A stretch of 64,000 nucleotides of DNA from UBA4722 sp041690995 (GTDB lineage Bacteria; Pseudomonadota; Gammaproteobacteria; DSM-16500). A program made the position numbers and the translations under genes. The stretch spans positions 78,158 through 142,157 of the forward strand of contig JBEPVM010000001.1 in the NCBI GenBank assembly GCA_041690995.1. The letters are read 5' to 3'. Below are positions 44,414-51,800 of the stretch, piece after piece. Each line of letters begins with the position of its first letter. The stretch's first letter is position 1. Under the pieces are notes generated by a model that was not told the DNA's origin, made no database searches, and worked only from the letters and a program-made list of their open reading frames with translations.

Positions 44414-44875
44414 TTAAACCCCGCTAACTGGCGGGGTTTTTTCGTTAGTTATTGTAAACGGCACACCCGCATATTGTTGTACGTGACATTTAAAGCTGCT
44501 TTCAGTAGGGGCTAAGACCCCTGTTAAAGTAATAGACATGGATTGCCCTGTCAAAATCCCCTTTTCTAAATGGCAGAAATTTCTTATTTTTGCATAAGGG
44601 CCAAACACAATATTAGATGCAGTGACCTTGTAAGTATGCCCATAAGTAAATGCTATCCAAAAATTAGTTTGCTCGCGTATGTCAAATAAGTAGGGCGATA
44701 CTCGCCCTGTTTCTTCATCTCGAACAATGAGTAACCAGGTGGGCTTACCATAGATACTCAAAAAACGCGTATTGATTTGCAAAACTTGCCCTATAGATTC
44801 ATCAGCCAGTGCAAAGTTGGACGCGCTTACCGCTAATAAAAATCCTATAATCCATTTACATTTTTTTATTTTCAT
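44414..44875 (-). CDS. Small exported protein of unknown function
   Basis: I do not recognise a family. From the ATG at 44875 there are 153 residues with a clear signal peptide (KIKKCKWIIGFLLAVS... ending at FALA, then DES). The mature part is a small soluble domain with two cysteines (near NFCHLEKG and FKCHVQQ). An alternative start at 44890 adds five residues. The last codons overlap the groEL terminator. It is divergent from the SET-domain gene. Confidence 0.7.
   Translation of the reverse strand: MKIKKCKWIIGFLLAVSASNFALADESIGQVLQINTRFLSIYGKPTWLLIVRDEETGRVSPYLFDIREQTNFWIAFTYGHTYKVTASNIVFGPYAKIRNFCHLEKGILTGQSMSITLTGVLAPTESSFKCHVQQYAGVPFTITNEKTPPVSGV
44417..44444. terminator. Rho-independent terminator of groESL, inside the convergent gene's 3' end
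   Basis: AACCCCGC (44417-44424) pairs with GCGGGGTT (44431-44438) around a six-base loop, followed by TTTTTT on the plus strand. It overlaps the last codons of the minus-strand gene ending at 44414, so the terminator also encodes the end of that protein. Confidence 0.85.
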
Positions 44876-44940
44876 AAAAATATTATCCAATAATCAAATT
44901 TATCTTACTATAATAGGTATCATATTATCTGAGAATAGTC

Positions 44941-45420
44941 ATGAAAACACTCATTATACCTGACCTTATTGTTAAACCGTCCCTTATTCATGGCTATGGC
45001 GTCTTTGCAAATAAAGATTTTGAAGAAAATGAAACCATTGAAGAGTGTTATAGTATTTTAGGCACAGGGGAAGATGCAGGGCTGAATAATTATTATTTTC
45101 GATCAAAAAACACAAGACGCTTCTTTATTCCGACTGGTTTTGGCTTACTGTATAATCATGCGGACATCCCCAACGCAACTTATTATTTTGATGAATTACA
45201 TTCGTTACTCATTTTTAAATCGCTACGGCCTATTCGTAAAAACGAAGAAATAAAAATTTTTTATAGCAAAACATGGTTTTCTGACAGAGAAATGATTGTC
45301 AAGAAAATACCTTATTGGCGGAAGTTGCTGCGTTTTTCCATCAAGATGCCCTTACGGGTTGGTTTCATTGTAGGGTTTTTAGTGTTAATCAATCAGTGGC
45401 TGCACGTATTAACAGGATAA
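44941..45420 (+). CDS. Small SET-domain protein with C-terminal membrane helix
   Basis: A 159-residue protein-lysine methyltransferase-like SET domain. Visible hallmarks are HGYGVFA (17-23, the SAM-binding GxG), LYNHADIPNA (70-79, the NHxxxPN catalytic element) and NEEIKIFYSK (101-110, with the closing Tyr). The post-SET cysteine region is absent. A hydrophobic helix at about 137-153 should anchor it in a membrane. SET proteins are eukaryotic-type and some Legionella and Chlamydia versions act on host or bacterial proteins; the target here is unknown. Its 3' end overlaps dsbB by 32 bases, in convergent orientation. Confidence 0.82.
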   Translation: MKTLIIPDLIVKPSLIHGYGVFANKDFEENETIEECYSILGTGEDAGLNNYYFRSKNTRRFFIPTGFGLLYNHADIPNATYYFDELHSLLIFKSLRPIRKNEEIKIFYSKTWFSDREMIVKKIPYWRKLLRFSIKMPLRVGFIVGFLVLINQWLHVLTG

Positions 45421-45889
45421 TAAACAGTAGGCATAACAGGCCAAAACTCACCAATGACCAAGCCGCCAAACTCAAATGCAAAAACTCCCAACCCATTTGT
45501 GAACATTCCATGCCGCCCTGCCAGATTTGTTTAATAGCATCAGGCAATGAAAGAACATTAAAAATATAGGATAAACTTGCGCTACAATCGCCTGCACCAC
45601 TAGGCGGCGACACTTGCAACCACACTTGGCGACTGGATAGCAACAATCCGCTTGCTCCTATCAATAAACCCCCTATTCCCCACAGGATCTGCCATTTTTT
45701 TTTAAACGGAATGACGATGCCTACAAAAAAAATAATGCCTAATAATCCCATGATGAGACGTTGCAATAAACATAAGGGACACGGATTAATGCCTTTATAG
45801 ATTTGTAAAAAATAGGCAAGTCCTAATAAAGCGATAATCAAAATTAATCCTGATGTAGAAGTCAAACGAAAAATACGACTGTTTCTCAT
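45389..45889 (-). CDS. dsbB: Disulfide bond formation protein B
   Basis: Inner-membrane quinone-linked oxidase that recharges DsbA. The protein (about 166 residues from the ATG at 45889) has four membrane helices, the first redox pair CPLC in NPCPLCLLQR, and a second pair of cysteines in the periplasmic loop (GDCSAS and GGMECSQ). A frame start at 45913 would overlap ruvX by 16 bases. It works with the Com1/DsbA-like proteins of this genome. Confidence 0.93.
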   Translation of the reverse strand: MRNSRIFRLTSTSGLILIIALLGLAYFLQIYKGINPCPLCLLQRLIMGLLGIIFFVGIVIPFKKKWQILWGIGGLLIGASGLLLSSRQVWLQVSPPSGAGDCSASLSYIFNVLSLPDAIKQIWQGGMECSQMGWEFLHLSLAAWSLVSFGLLCLLFIILLIRAATD

Positions 45890-45897
45890 GTTTTTTT

Positions 45898-46320
45898 TCA
45901 CTCTGCTAGCCAAGTTTGTAAAATTAATTGTGCAGAAACACTGTCAACTTGTCCACCTAATAACGCTTTATACCCACCGTGATTAAATAACCGCTCCCGC
46001 GCATCTTTGGTGCTTAATCTCTCATCCACTTCATAAACAGGCAATTGATAACATTTTTGTAGTAATAATTTAAACTGACGCGCCGCGTGAGTTAAAGGCT
46101 GTTCGGTGCCATCCATGTTTAGCGGAATACCGACGATAAGCGCATCAGGTTGCCATGTTTTCATTAATTTATTCAGCGCATCCATGGAGGGTACACCTTG
46201 CTTTGCAGCTAATGTGACTAATGGACGTGCTGTTTGAGTAATGGTTTGGCCAACTGCCACACCGATGCGTTTCGTGCCAAAGTCGAAACCCAGTAAAATT
46301 TTGTGTGTGTCTTTGTTCAT
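45898..46320 (-). CDS. ruvX: RuvX/YqgF family RNase H-like nuclease
   Basis: A 140-residue RNase H-fold protein involved in 16S rRNA end maturation and formerly annotated as a Holliday junction resolvase. It has LGFDFGTKRIGVAVGQ at the start, VGIPLNMDGTEQP in the middle and VDERLSTKDARERL, all conserved YqgF features. It is 8 bases upstream of the dsbB start and divergent from hemC. Confidence 0.93.
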   Translation of the reverse strand: MNKDTHKILLGFDFGTKRIGVAVGQTITQTARPLVTLAAKQGVPSMDALNKLMKTWQPDALIVGIPLNMDGTEQPLTHAARQFKLLLQKCYQLPVYEVDERLSTKDARERLFNHGGYKALLGGQVDSVSAQLILQTWLAE

Positions 46321-46398
46321 ACTGGAATATACATACTAAAAAACTCATTATATATCAACTCTATTATGAAATACTTTCTATACTAGAGAAAAAACAAG

Positions 46399-46425
46399 AT
46401 TCATATTATCCTTGCTGATATGAAT
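46399..46425. promoter_or_regulatory. Inverted repeat in the ruvX-hemC intergenic region
   Basis: ATTCATAT (46399-46406) and ATATGAAT (46418-46425) form a perfect 8-base dyad with an 11-base centre, 28 bases upstream of hemC. It could bind a dimeric regulator or form a weak hairpin in the leader. A TATACT at 46379-46384 may be the hemC -10 element. Confidence 0.3.
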
Positions 46426-46452
46426 AAGAACTCATATTAGAAAGGTTAATGA

Positions 46453-47385
46453 ATGCTCTCTTCATCGCTTATTATTGCTACTCGGGAAAGTCCACTGGCT
46501 CTTTGGCAGGCCAATTGGGTTAAAACACAGCTCGAGAAATATCATCCGTCTATTAAAATTACGTTGCGGGGGTTAACGACTTCGGGCGATAAGATTGCTA
46601 CAAACGAAAAATTATTAACAAAAGGGTTGTTTATAAAAGAACTGGAAGAAGCCTTACTGGACGGTCGTGCGGATATAGCCGTGCATTCTATGAAAGATGT
46701 TCCAATGGTTTTATCGCCTAAGCTTTGTTTGCCCGTGATGTGTGAGCGTGAGGATGCGCGCGATGCGTTTGTTTCTAATGAATTTAAATCAATCGCTGAT
46801 TTGCCTAAGCAAGCACGCGTGGGTACTTCCAGTTTGCGTCGGCAAAGTCAATTATATGCATTACGTCCTGATATTCACTTTGAAAATTTACGAGGGAATA
46901 TCAATACGCGTTTAATGCATCTGGATCGCGGTACATTTTCAGCCATTATTTTAGCGGCCGCGGGACTCAAGCGTTTAGGGTTACAAAATCGAATTGCATC
47001 GTATCTTAGTATTGAGCAATCATTACCAGCAGCAGGGCAAGGTGTTTTAGGAATCGAATGTCGGGTAGATGATTTAGAAATACAAGAGAAGATTAGTTTA
47101 CTCAATCATCCCGAAAGTTATCATTGTGTAATAGCAGAGCGTGCGATGTGCAACCGCCTGGGGGGTGGCTGTCATGTACCCATTGCAGCCTATGCAACGC
47201 TTTCCTCGGGAAGAATGCGATTACAAGGTCTAGTCGCGCGTAAAGATGGTACATTATTATTACGTGCAGAACAGTCTGATAATTTAGAAGATGATTTAAA
47301 GAAGGCAGAACTATTAGGTATCGCCGTTGCAGAAAATTTAATTCAACAAGGCGCAGAATCTATTTTACATACTATAGAGAAATAA
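46453..47385 (+). CDS. hemC: Porphobilinogen deaminase (hydroxymethylbilane synthase)
   Basis: Polymerises four porphobilinogen units into hydroxymethylbilane. The 310 residues include IATRESPLALWQA, HSMKDVPM, RVGTSSLRRQSQL and the dipyrromethane-cofactor Cys in GGGCHVPIAAYA. AAAGG lies 7 bases before the ATG. hemD follows after 4 bases. Confidence 0.96.
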   Translation: MLSSSLIIATRESPLALWQANWVKTQLEKYHPSIKITLRGLTTSGDKIATNEKLLTKGLFIKELEEALLDGRADIAVHSMKDVPMVLSPKLCLPVMCEREDARDAFVSNEFKSIADLPKQARVGTSSLRRQSQLYALRPDIHFENLRGNINTRLMHLDRGTFSAIILAAAGLKRLGLQNRIASYLSIEQSLPAAGQGVLGIECRVDDLEIQEKISLLNHPESYHCVIAERAMCNRLGGGCHVPIAAYATLSSGRMRLQGLVARKDGTLLLRAEQSDNLEDDLKKAELLGIAVAENLIQQGAESILHTIEK

Positions 47386-47389
47386 TAAT

Positions 47390-48175
47390 ATGCAGAGTCT
47401 GAATGGCTTAACTGTCATGGTAACACGCCCTAAACCACAAGGTGAAACACTCTGTGACCAAATCCGAGCGGCAGGTGGCCATGCTATTCATTTTCCAACG
47501 ATTGAAATTCATCCACCTAAAAGTTTGGCTGCATTTGCGAAAGGTATTGTAGGTTTAGGCCACTATGATTGGGTTGTTTTTATTAGTCCCCAAGGTGTTT
47601 ACTTGAGTGCTCCAGCAATTCATGAGCATTGGTCTCAATTTCCTCCTGGCGTTGAAGTAGCAGCACTAGGTGGCGGTACTGCTGACGCATTACGGCAAGC
47701 GGGATTGCCTGTTGATATTTATCCGATGGATGATTGGCGTAGCGAGGGATTATTAGATGATGCGTCTTTTCAAGAATTAGCAGGCAAAAAAATTGCTTTA
47801 ATCTGTGGCGAGGGTGGCCGTGATTTGTTAGAAAGAACATTAACGGCCCGTGGCGCAACCTTAACAAGAATCATTGCTTATCAACGCTGTTTACCAAAAG
47901 TCAGTGTGGATGAATATATTAAACTACTACAAACCCATCGAATAGATATTATTCTTTGCACATCGGGTGAAATACTCCATAATTTGAAATTATTATTAAA
48001 GGCCGCATGGCCAGAATTACGTCTTGTTCCTGTTATCGTGATCAGTGAGCGAATGGAAATACTAGCCAGGCAATTAGAATTCGAAACGATTTTAGAGGCA
48101 AGAAATGCGAGTTTCAATGCGATCATGGAAATTTTGAAGGATTATTTATGTCAGATGAAAGAGAAAATAAAATAG
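47390..48175 (+). CDS. hemD: Uroporphyrinogen-III synthase
   Basis: Cyclises hydroxymethylbilane with inversion of ring D. The 261-residue sequence has the expected low-conservation two-lobe form: VTRPKPQGETLCDQI near the start, WVVFISPQGVY, and a C-terminal TSGEILHNLKLLL. Assignment is reinforced by its place between hemC and the HemX/HemY-like gene, which overlaps its end by 28 bases. Confidence 0.9.
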   Translation: MQSLNGLTVMVTRPKPQGETLCDQIRAAGGHAIHFPTIEIHPPKSLAAFAKGIVGLGHYDWVVFISPQGVYLSAPAIHEHWSQFPPGVEVAALGGGTADALRQAGLPVDIYPMDDWRSEGLLDDASFQELAGKKIALICGEGGRDLLERTLTARGATLTRIIAYQRCLPKVSVDEYIKLLQTHRIDIILCTSGEILHNLKLLLKAAWPELRLVPVIVISERMEILARQLEFETILEARNASFNAIMEILKDYLCQMKEKIK

Positions 48176-49164
48176 CAGAACCAACCTCTGTGAGTGTTAA
48201 AAAAAAATTACTATTGTCTTGGATAAGAAGACATGCTGGGTTTTTATGCGCTGTTTTTTTTATCCTGTTATTGCTCGTCACGAGTGGTTACGGTTATTGG
48301 TATCTGCTCAAGTCGAACGAACGAGTAGCTGCGCTGACAATACAATCTAATAATCAATCACAGTTATTGCAGGCTAATGCGGATGAAATAAAAAAAACGA
48401 TGCAAGGATTGAGTGATGAATTATCGCAATTGAAGCAAAATATACATACCACAGGGGTAACAGCTTCACCTCCTCAACCAATGACATTCGATAGTTCATT
48501 AGATAAATCACCTGCGCTCACTAAAAAAACAGATCGGACCGCTATTTTTATATTAGGCATTATTTTATTTTTATTTTATTTTCTCAGTTTATTATTTAGC
48601 AATATGAAAGATTTTTTTGTGTTTTTAGGTAATGGGTTGTACTGGCAATGCAGGGATAAATCTTATAATCAATCGAGTGATCCTGTCGCTGACTGGAAAA
48701 ATTTATTGAAAGTATTGCCTAATCTATACCAATCGAAATTAGTCACACATACACAGCTTTCTATGCTTGAAAAAAAAATCCATGTAGAGTTAATAAAAGC
48801 AATGGCTGATGACCAACCAGAGAATGCGTCAAAAATCGTGGGGCTTATTAACCAATCACTCAAGCACTATTGGGATGCGGATCTGGTTAGATTATATGGG
48901 TTATTACCCACAGAAAATCCTATCAAACAATTAGCGCAGGCTGAGCGTTGGCTGCAAAAATATCCTAATCAAACATTGCTATTATTAACATTAGGAAGGC
49001 TTTCTTTACGTTGTCAATTATGGGGTAAAGCTCGCCATTATTTTGAAGAGAGTTTAAAACTAAATAGAGACGCTAAACTCTGCTTGGAATATGAAAAGTT
49101 ATTAGAAAAGGTAAGTGATTCAAAGGCCGCAATGCTAATTTATCGAGATGGTTTATTATCGTGA
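48148..49164 (+). CDS. HemX/HemY-like chimeric membrane protein
   Basis: A 338-residue protein that combines two usual neighbours of hemD. The N-terminal 100 residues resemble HemX (cytoplasmic start, helix near 31-55, short coiled coil). A second helix at about 131-153 is followed by a HemY-like TPR part with WDADLVRLYGLLP, AERWLQKYPNQ and LLTLGRLSLRC. HemX is normally about 350-400 residues and HemY about 400, so large parts of both are missing. GAAGGA precedes the ATG within hemD. It ends with a 4-base GTGA overlap with fmt. Function in heme-enzyme assembly is presumed. Confidence 0.78.
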   Translation: MSDERENKIAEPTSVSVKKKLLLSWIRRHAGFLCAVFFILLLLVTSGYGYWYLLKSNERVAALTIQSNNQSQLLQANADEIKKTMQGLSDELSQLKQNIHTTGVTASPPQPMTFDSSLDKSPALTKKTDRTAIFILGIILFLFYFLSLLFSNMKDFFVFLGNGLYWQCRDKSYNQSSDPVADWKNLLKVLPNLYQSKLVTHTQLSMLEKKIHVELIKAMADDQPENASKIVGLINQSLKHYWDADLVRLYGLLPTENPIKQLAQAERWLQKYPNQTLLLLTLGRLSLRCQLWGKARHYFEESLKLNRDAKLCLEYEKLLEKVSDSKAAMLIYRDGLLS

Positions 49165-50111
49165 ACACAAACCATCCGTTAAAAATTATTTTTGCAGGTA
49201 CACCTGTGTTTGCTGCTGTCGCATTACAAGCGTTAATAGATTCGCCTCATCAAGTGATAGCAGTTTATACTCAGCCTGATCGTCCTGCTGGACGGGGTCG
49301 TCAATTAACGGCTAGCCCAGTGAAAACATTGGCGTTACAACACAATTTACCGATTTTTCAGCCGGAAAATTTTCGTGTAATGCAAGAACAAACCCAGTTG
49401 GCAGAACTGCATGCGGATATCATGGTTGTTGCAGCATACGGCCTGTTGTTACCTTCTCCTGTTCTACAAGCGCCTCGCTTGGGCTGCATTAATATCCATC
49501 CTTCATTATTGCCTCGTTGGCGTGGTGCTGCTCCTATTCAGCGCGCTCTTTTGGCGGGCGATGAAAAAACAGGTATCACTATTATGCAGATGGAAAAAGG
49601 GTTGGATACAGGCGCTATGCTTTATAAAACAACTTGTTCTATTCAGGAAGCAGACACGAGTGGAATACTACATGATCGACTCGCTCAATTAGGCGCGGAA
49701 TCAATAGTAACGGTATTACATCAGTTGCCACAGCTCAAGACTGAAATTCAAGAGGAAGCATTAGCCACTTATGCAAAAAAAATTACAAAACAAGAAGCAC
49801 TGTTAGATTGGCATTCTTCCGCAGAAGAATTATCATGTAAAATTCGCGCATTTAACCCATGGCCAATTGCATACACTTATCATAATAAGCAAGTCATTCG
49901 TGTATGGGAGGCGATTGTCATTGATTGTGATGCGAGCAAATATCACCCTGGCGAAATGATACAAGCGAATGCGGCTGGAATAGATATAGCAACAGGAAAA
50001 AAAGGATTACGTTTATTGAAAATCCAATTACCCAACGGGCGAGTGTTGCCTGTAGCGGATATTTTAAATGGGCGGTCTCATGATTTTATAGTAGGTAAAG
50101 CATTAGGTTAA
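49161..50111 (+). CDS. fmt: Methionyl-tRNA formyltransferase
   Basis: Formylates initiator methionyl-tRNA. The 316-residue protein starts at GTG (GTGA overlap with the preceding stop) and shows IIFAGTPVFAAVAL, QPDRPAGRGR, the catalytic INIHPSLLPRWRGAAPIQRA (Asn-His) and the second-domain NPWPIAYT. The gene is usually next to def; here it is instead the last gene of the hem run. Confidence 0.95.
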   Translation: MNTNHPLKIIFAGTPVFAAVALQALIDSPHQVIAVYTQPDRPAGRGRQLTASPVKTLALQHNLPIFQPENFRVMQEQTQLAELHADIMVVAAYGLLLPSPVLQAPRLGCINIHPSLLPRWRGAAPIQRALLAGDEKTGITIMQMEKGLDTGAMLYKTTCSIQEADTSGILHDRLAQLGAESIVTVLHQLPQLKTEIQEEALATYAKKITKQEALLDWHSSAEELSCKIRAFNPWPIAYTYHNKQVIRVWEAIVIDCDASKYHPGEMIQANAAGIDIATGKKGLRLLKIQLPNGRVLPVADILNGRSHDFIVGKALG

Positions 50112-50224
50112 TTTTTCAAATTCTATATTTGATTCGCTGTTGTTCGTGTATTAGAGTAGAATAATGATTTAGCATTAGCATAGTTCACATTCTAACGTAA
50201 AAAATTATAGAGGAGGAATAGAAA

Positions 50225-51184
50225 ATGCCTAAGAAAAAGCACGGTGTAATTTTTTCGTCTCATAGAGGTAAAATAATAGAAGCTAATCAAAGGTCAAAGC
50301 ATCGAGCTGGAGAAGTAAGAAATGTAAATGTAATAGACCAATTTAACAGGGGCATGGAAAAAGTTAGTAAATTAAATAATTCTTCATCACTGATAGAACT
50401 ATCAAAAAAATGGCTTGCAAAAGCAAATAGTCCTCAGTCGTACTCTGGTTTTTCTATGTTTTTATATACTAGCGTAGCATGTGCAGCGGCAGAAAAGGCT
50501 TATAACTATGAAGGACAACAGTTTGAAAAAAAACGTGTTTTTGATACTAGCTTTTTTGAGGTTTCTCTTCAAAAAATAAGGGCTTATGTGCTGGCCATTA
50601 TAGCTGCGGGGCGGCGCGATGTTGTAGAGATTTTGCGGATGCCGGTTGATCCTTCAAATTATGGGCTTCTTCCTCCGCATGAAGTAGTTAACGCAATGAA
50701 CGAATTGTCAGGCCAATTACGTAGTGTTGTGGAAATTGCTTTTGATGCCGAAAAGTATAAGTTTTCTTTGGGTAGTGATATTTTTCCTCGGGCAATATTA
50801 GGCGAAGATGTTTTTGAAAACAAAGAGCGTTATGCGGCAGAAGTTATGGAAGAATTTAAAAGAATGATCAAATATATGTCCATGTCTGAGAATTTAAAAT
50901 CCCTGTTGGAACAAGTACCAATCGAGATTACCAAGACTAAAAACGATGCTCTGGAAGTGGCGAGGAAGCTTAATAATAAACGTTATGGGGTTATAGTGAA
51001 GTTAGTTGGCGAAGCTCTGTTTAGCGCACTTGCTGAGGTACAACCTTCAATTCCTATCTGTTATACGCTAAAAAGATTAGGTATGTTTTCTCCTGCTGAT
51101 GATTTCGAAGAAAGATCTGGGGGCGCTGAGGAACAGAAATATGAAGTAGACATACATGACTTAATAGTGGCATATAAGGGTTAA
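50225..51184 (+). CDS. Uncharacterised soluble protein, 319 residues, candidate effector
   Basis: I do not recognise a family. No signal peptide or membrane helix is present. The N-terminal 45 residues are basic; the rest is predicted mostly helical with an Ala-rich part near 75-85 and a C-terminal acidic tail. AGAGGAGGA lies 5-10 bases before the ATG, a very strong ribosome-binding site. It stands alone between fmt and a short coiled-coil gene on the other strand. Orphan status and a basic-to-acidic layout would fit a secreted protein, but nothing proves it. Confidence 0.7.
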   Translation: MPKKKHGVIFSSHRGKIIEANQRSKHRAGEVRNVNVIDQFNRGMEKVSKLNNSSSLIELSKKWLAKANSPQSYSGFSMFLYTSVACAAAEKAYNYEGQQFEKKRVFDTSFFEVSLQKIRAYVLAIIAAGRRDVVEILRMPVDPSNYGLLPPHEVVNAMNELSGQLRSVVEIAFDAEKYKFSLGSDIFPRAILGEDVFENKERYAAEVMEEFKRMIKYMSMSENLKSLLEQVPIEITKTKNDALEVARKLNNKRYGVIVKLVGEALFSALAEVQPSIPICYTLKRLGMFSPADDFEERSGGAEEQKYEVDIHDLIVAYKG

Positions 51185-51299
51185 AAAATAAATAATAAGC
51201 TAACTATAAATTACATTTGGGAATAGTAAAAGTTATCCAGGAAAAAGCTTTAATTGAAACCTCGATGGACGGCTATTAATTACTCGCATGGCAATTGCG

Positions 51300-51322
51300 C
51301 TCAGCTTTTTCTTTTTAGCCAG
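51300..51322. repeat. 23-bp exact repeat, copy 1
   Basis: The 23-base string starting CTCAGCTTTTTC and ending TAGCCAG is found again at 63960-63982, with a few more matching positions to the left. On the minus strand both copies read LAKKKKL in frames open on either side, so they may be remains of one coding family. Confidence 0.6.
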
Positions 51323-51323
51323 G

Positions 51324-51381
51324 TAACAGGTCACCTCTATTAAGAACGGCTTGAAAAATTTTTAATAGGGGTGACCTGTTA
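51324..51381. repeat. 19-bp inverted repeat with one mismatch
   Basis: The left arm at 51324-51342 and the right arm at 51363-51381 are reverse complements at 18 of 19 positions (core AACAGGTCACC / GGTGACCTGTT) around a 20-base centre. The right arm encodes the last residues of the minus-strand protein ending at 51362. It may be a bidirectional terminator or the trace of a small mobile repeat. Confidence 0.65.
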
Positions 51382-51670
51382 TATGCTGCGTATGTACAAT
51401 GAGTCCTGCTAAGCCAATCATCATGCTCATCAGCCATAGAAAACTAGACCAGCTTCGGTTAATAAGGATTTGAAATTTATCCTCTATTTTTCTATCGAAC
51501 TTCTCATCCATTTTATCCAATTTCTCATCCATCCACGCAAATTTTTTATCAAATTTTTCCTCTATCTTATCGAATCTTTCATCTATCGTATTGAATCTCT
51601 CATCGATCTTATTAAATTTTTTATCAAGGATATAAAATTGATGTTTCATATCCTGTTTTATATCAACCAA
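51362..51670 (-). CDS. Short coiled-coil membrane protein, copy with lost start region
   Basis: A 102-residue paralogue of the protein encoded at 58498-58779. Heptads of the type FDKIDERF run over residues 10-65, followed by RSWSSFLWLMSMMIGLAGLI, a C-terminal membrane helix. The other copy begins with AGGAG, six bases and ATGAGCGAT; here the same AGGAG is followed by a deletion that removes the ATG and about ten codons, leaving only TTG at 51670 without a ribosome site. The C-terminus is altered by an inverted repeat. It is probably weakly or not expressed. Confidence 0.5.
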   Translation of the reverse strand: MVDIKQDMKHQFYILDKKFNKIDERFNTIDERFDKIEEKFDKKFAWMDEKLDKMDEKFDRKIEDKFQILINRSWSSFLWLMSMMIGLAGLIVHTQHITGHPY

Positions 51671-51800
51671 AGTAGCGTTAATATTTGATAAGGTTATCTC
51701 AATGTGCCACTCTCCTGTAAATTTTACCGTATATTTTACAACTATGCGGTAAATATCACGGATTTTCTACTCTAGTATTATAGAGTGCGTACTTTATGCA

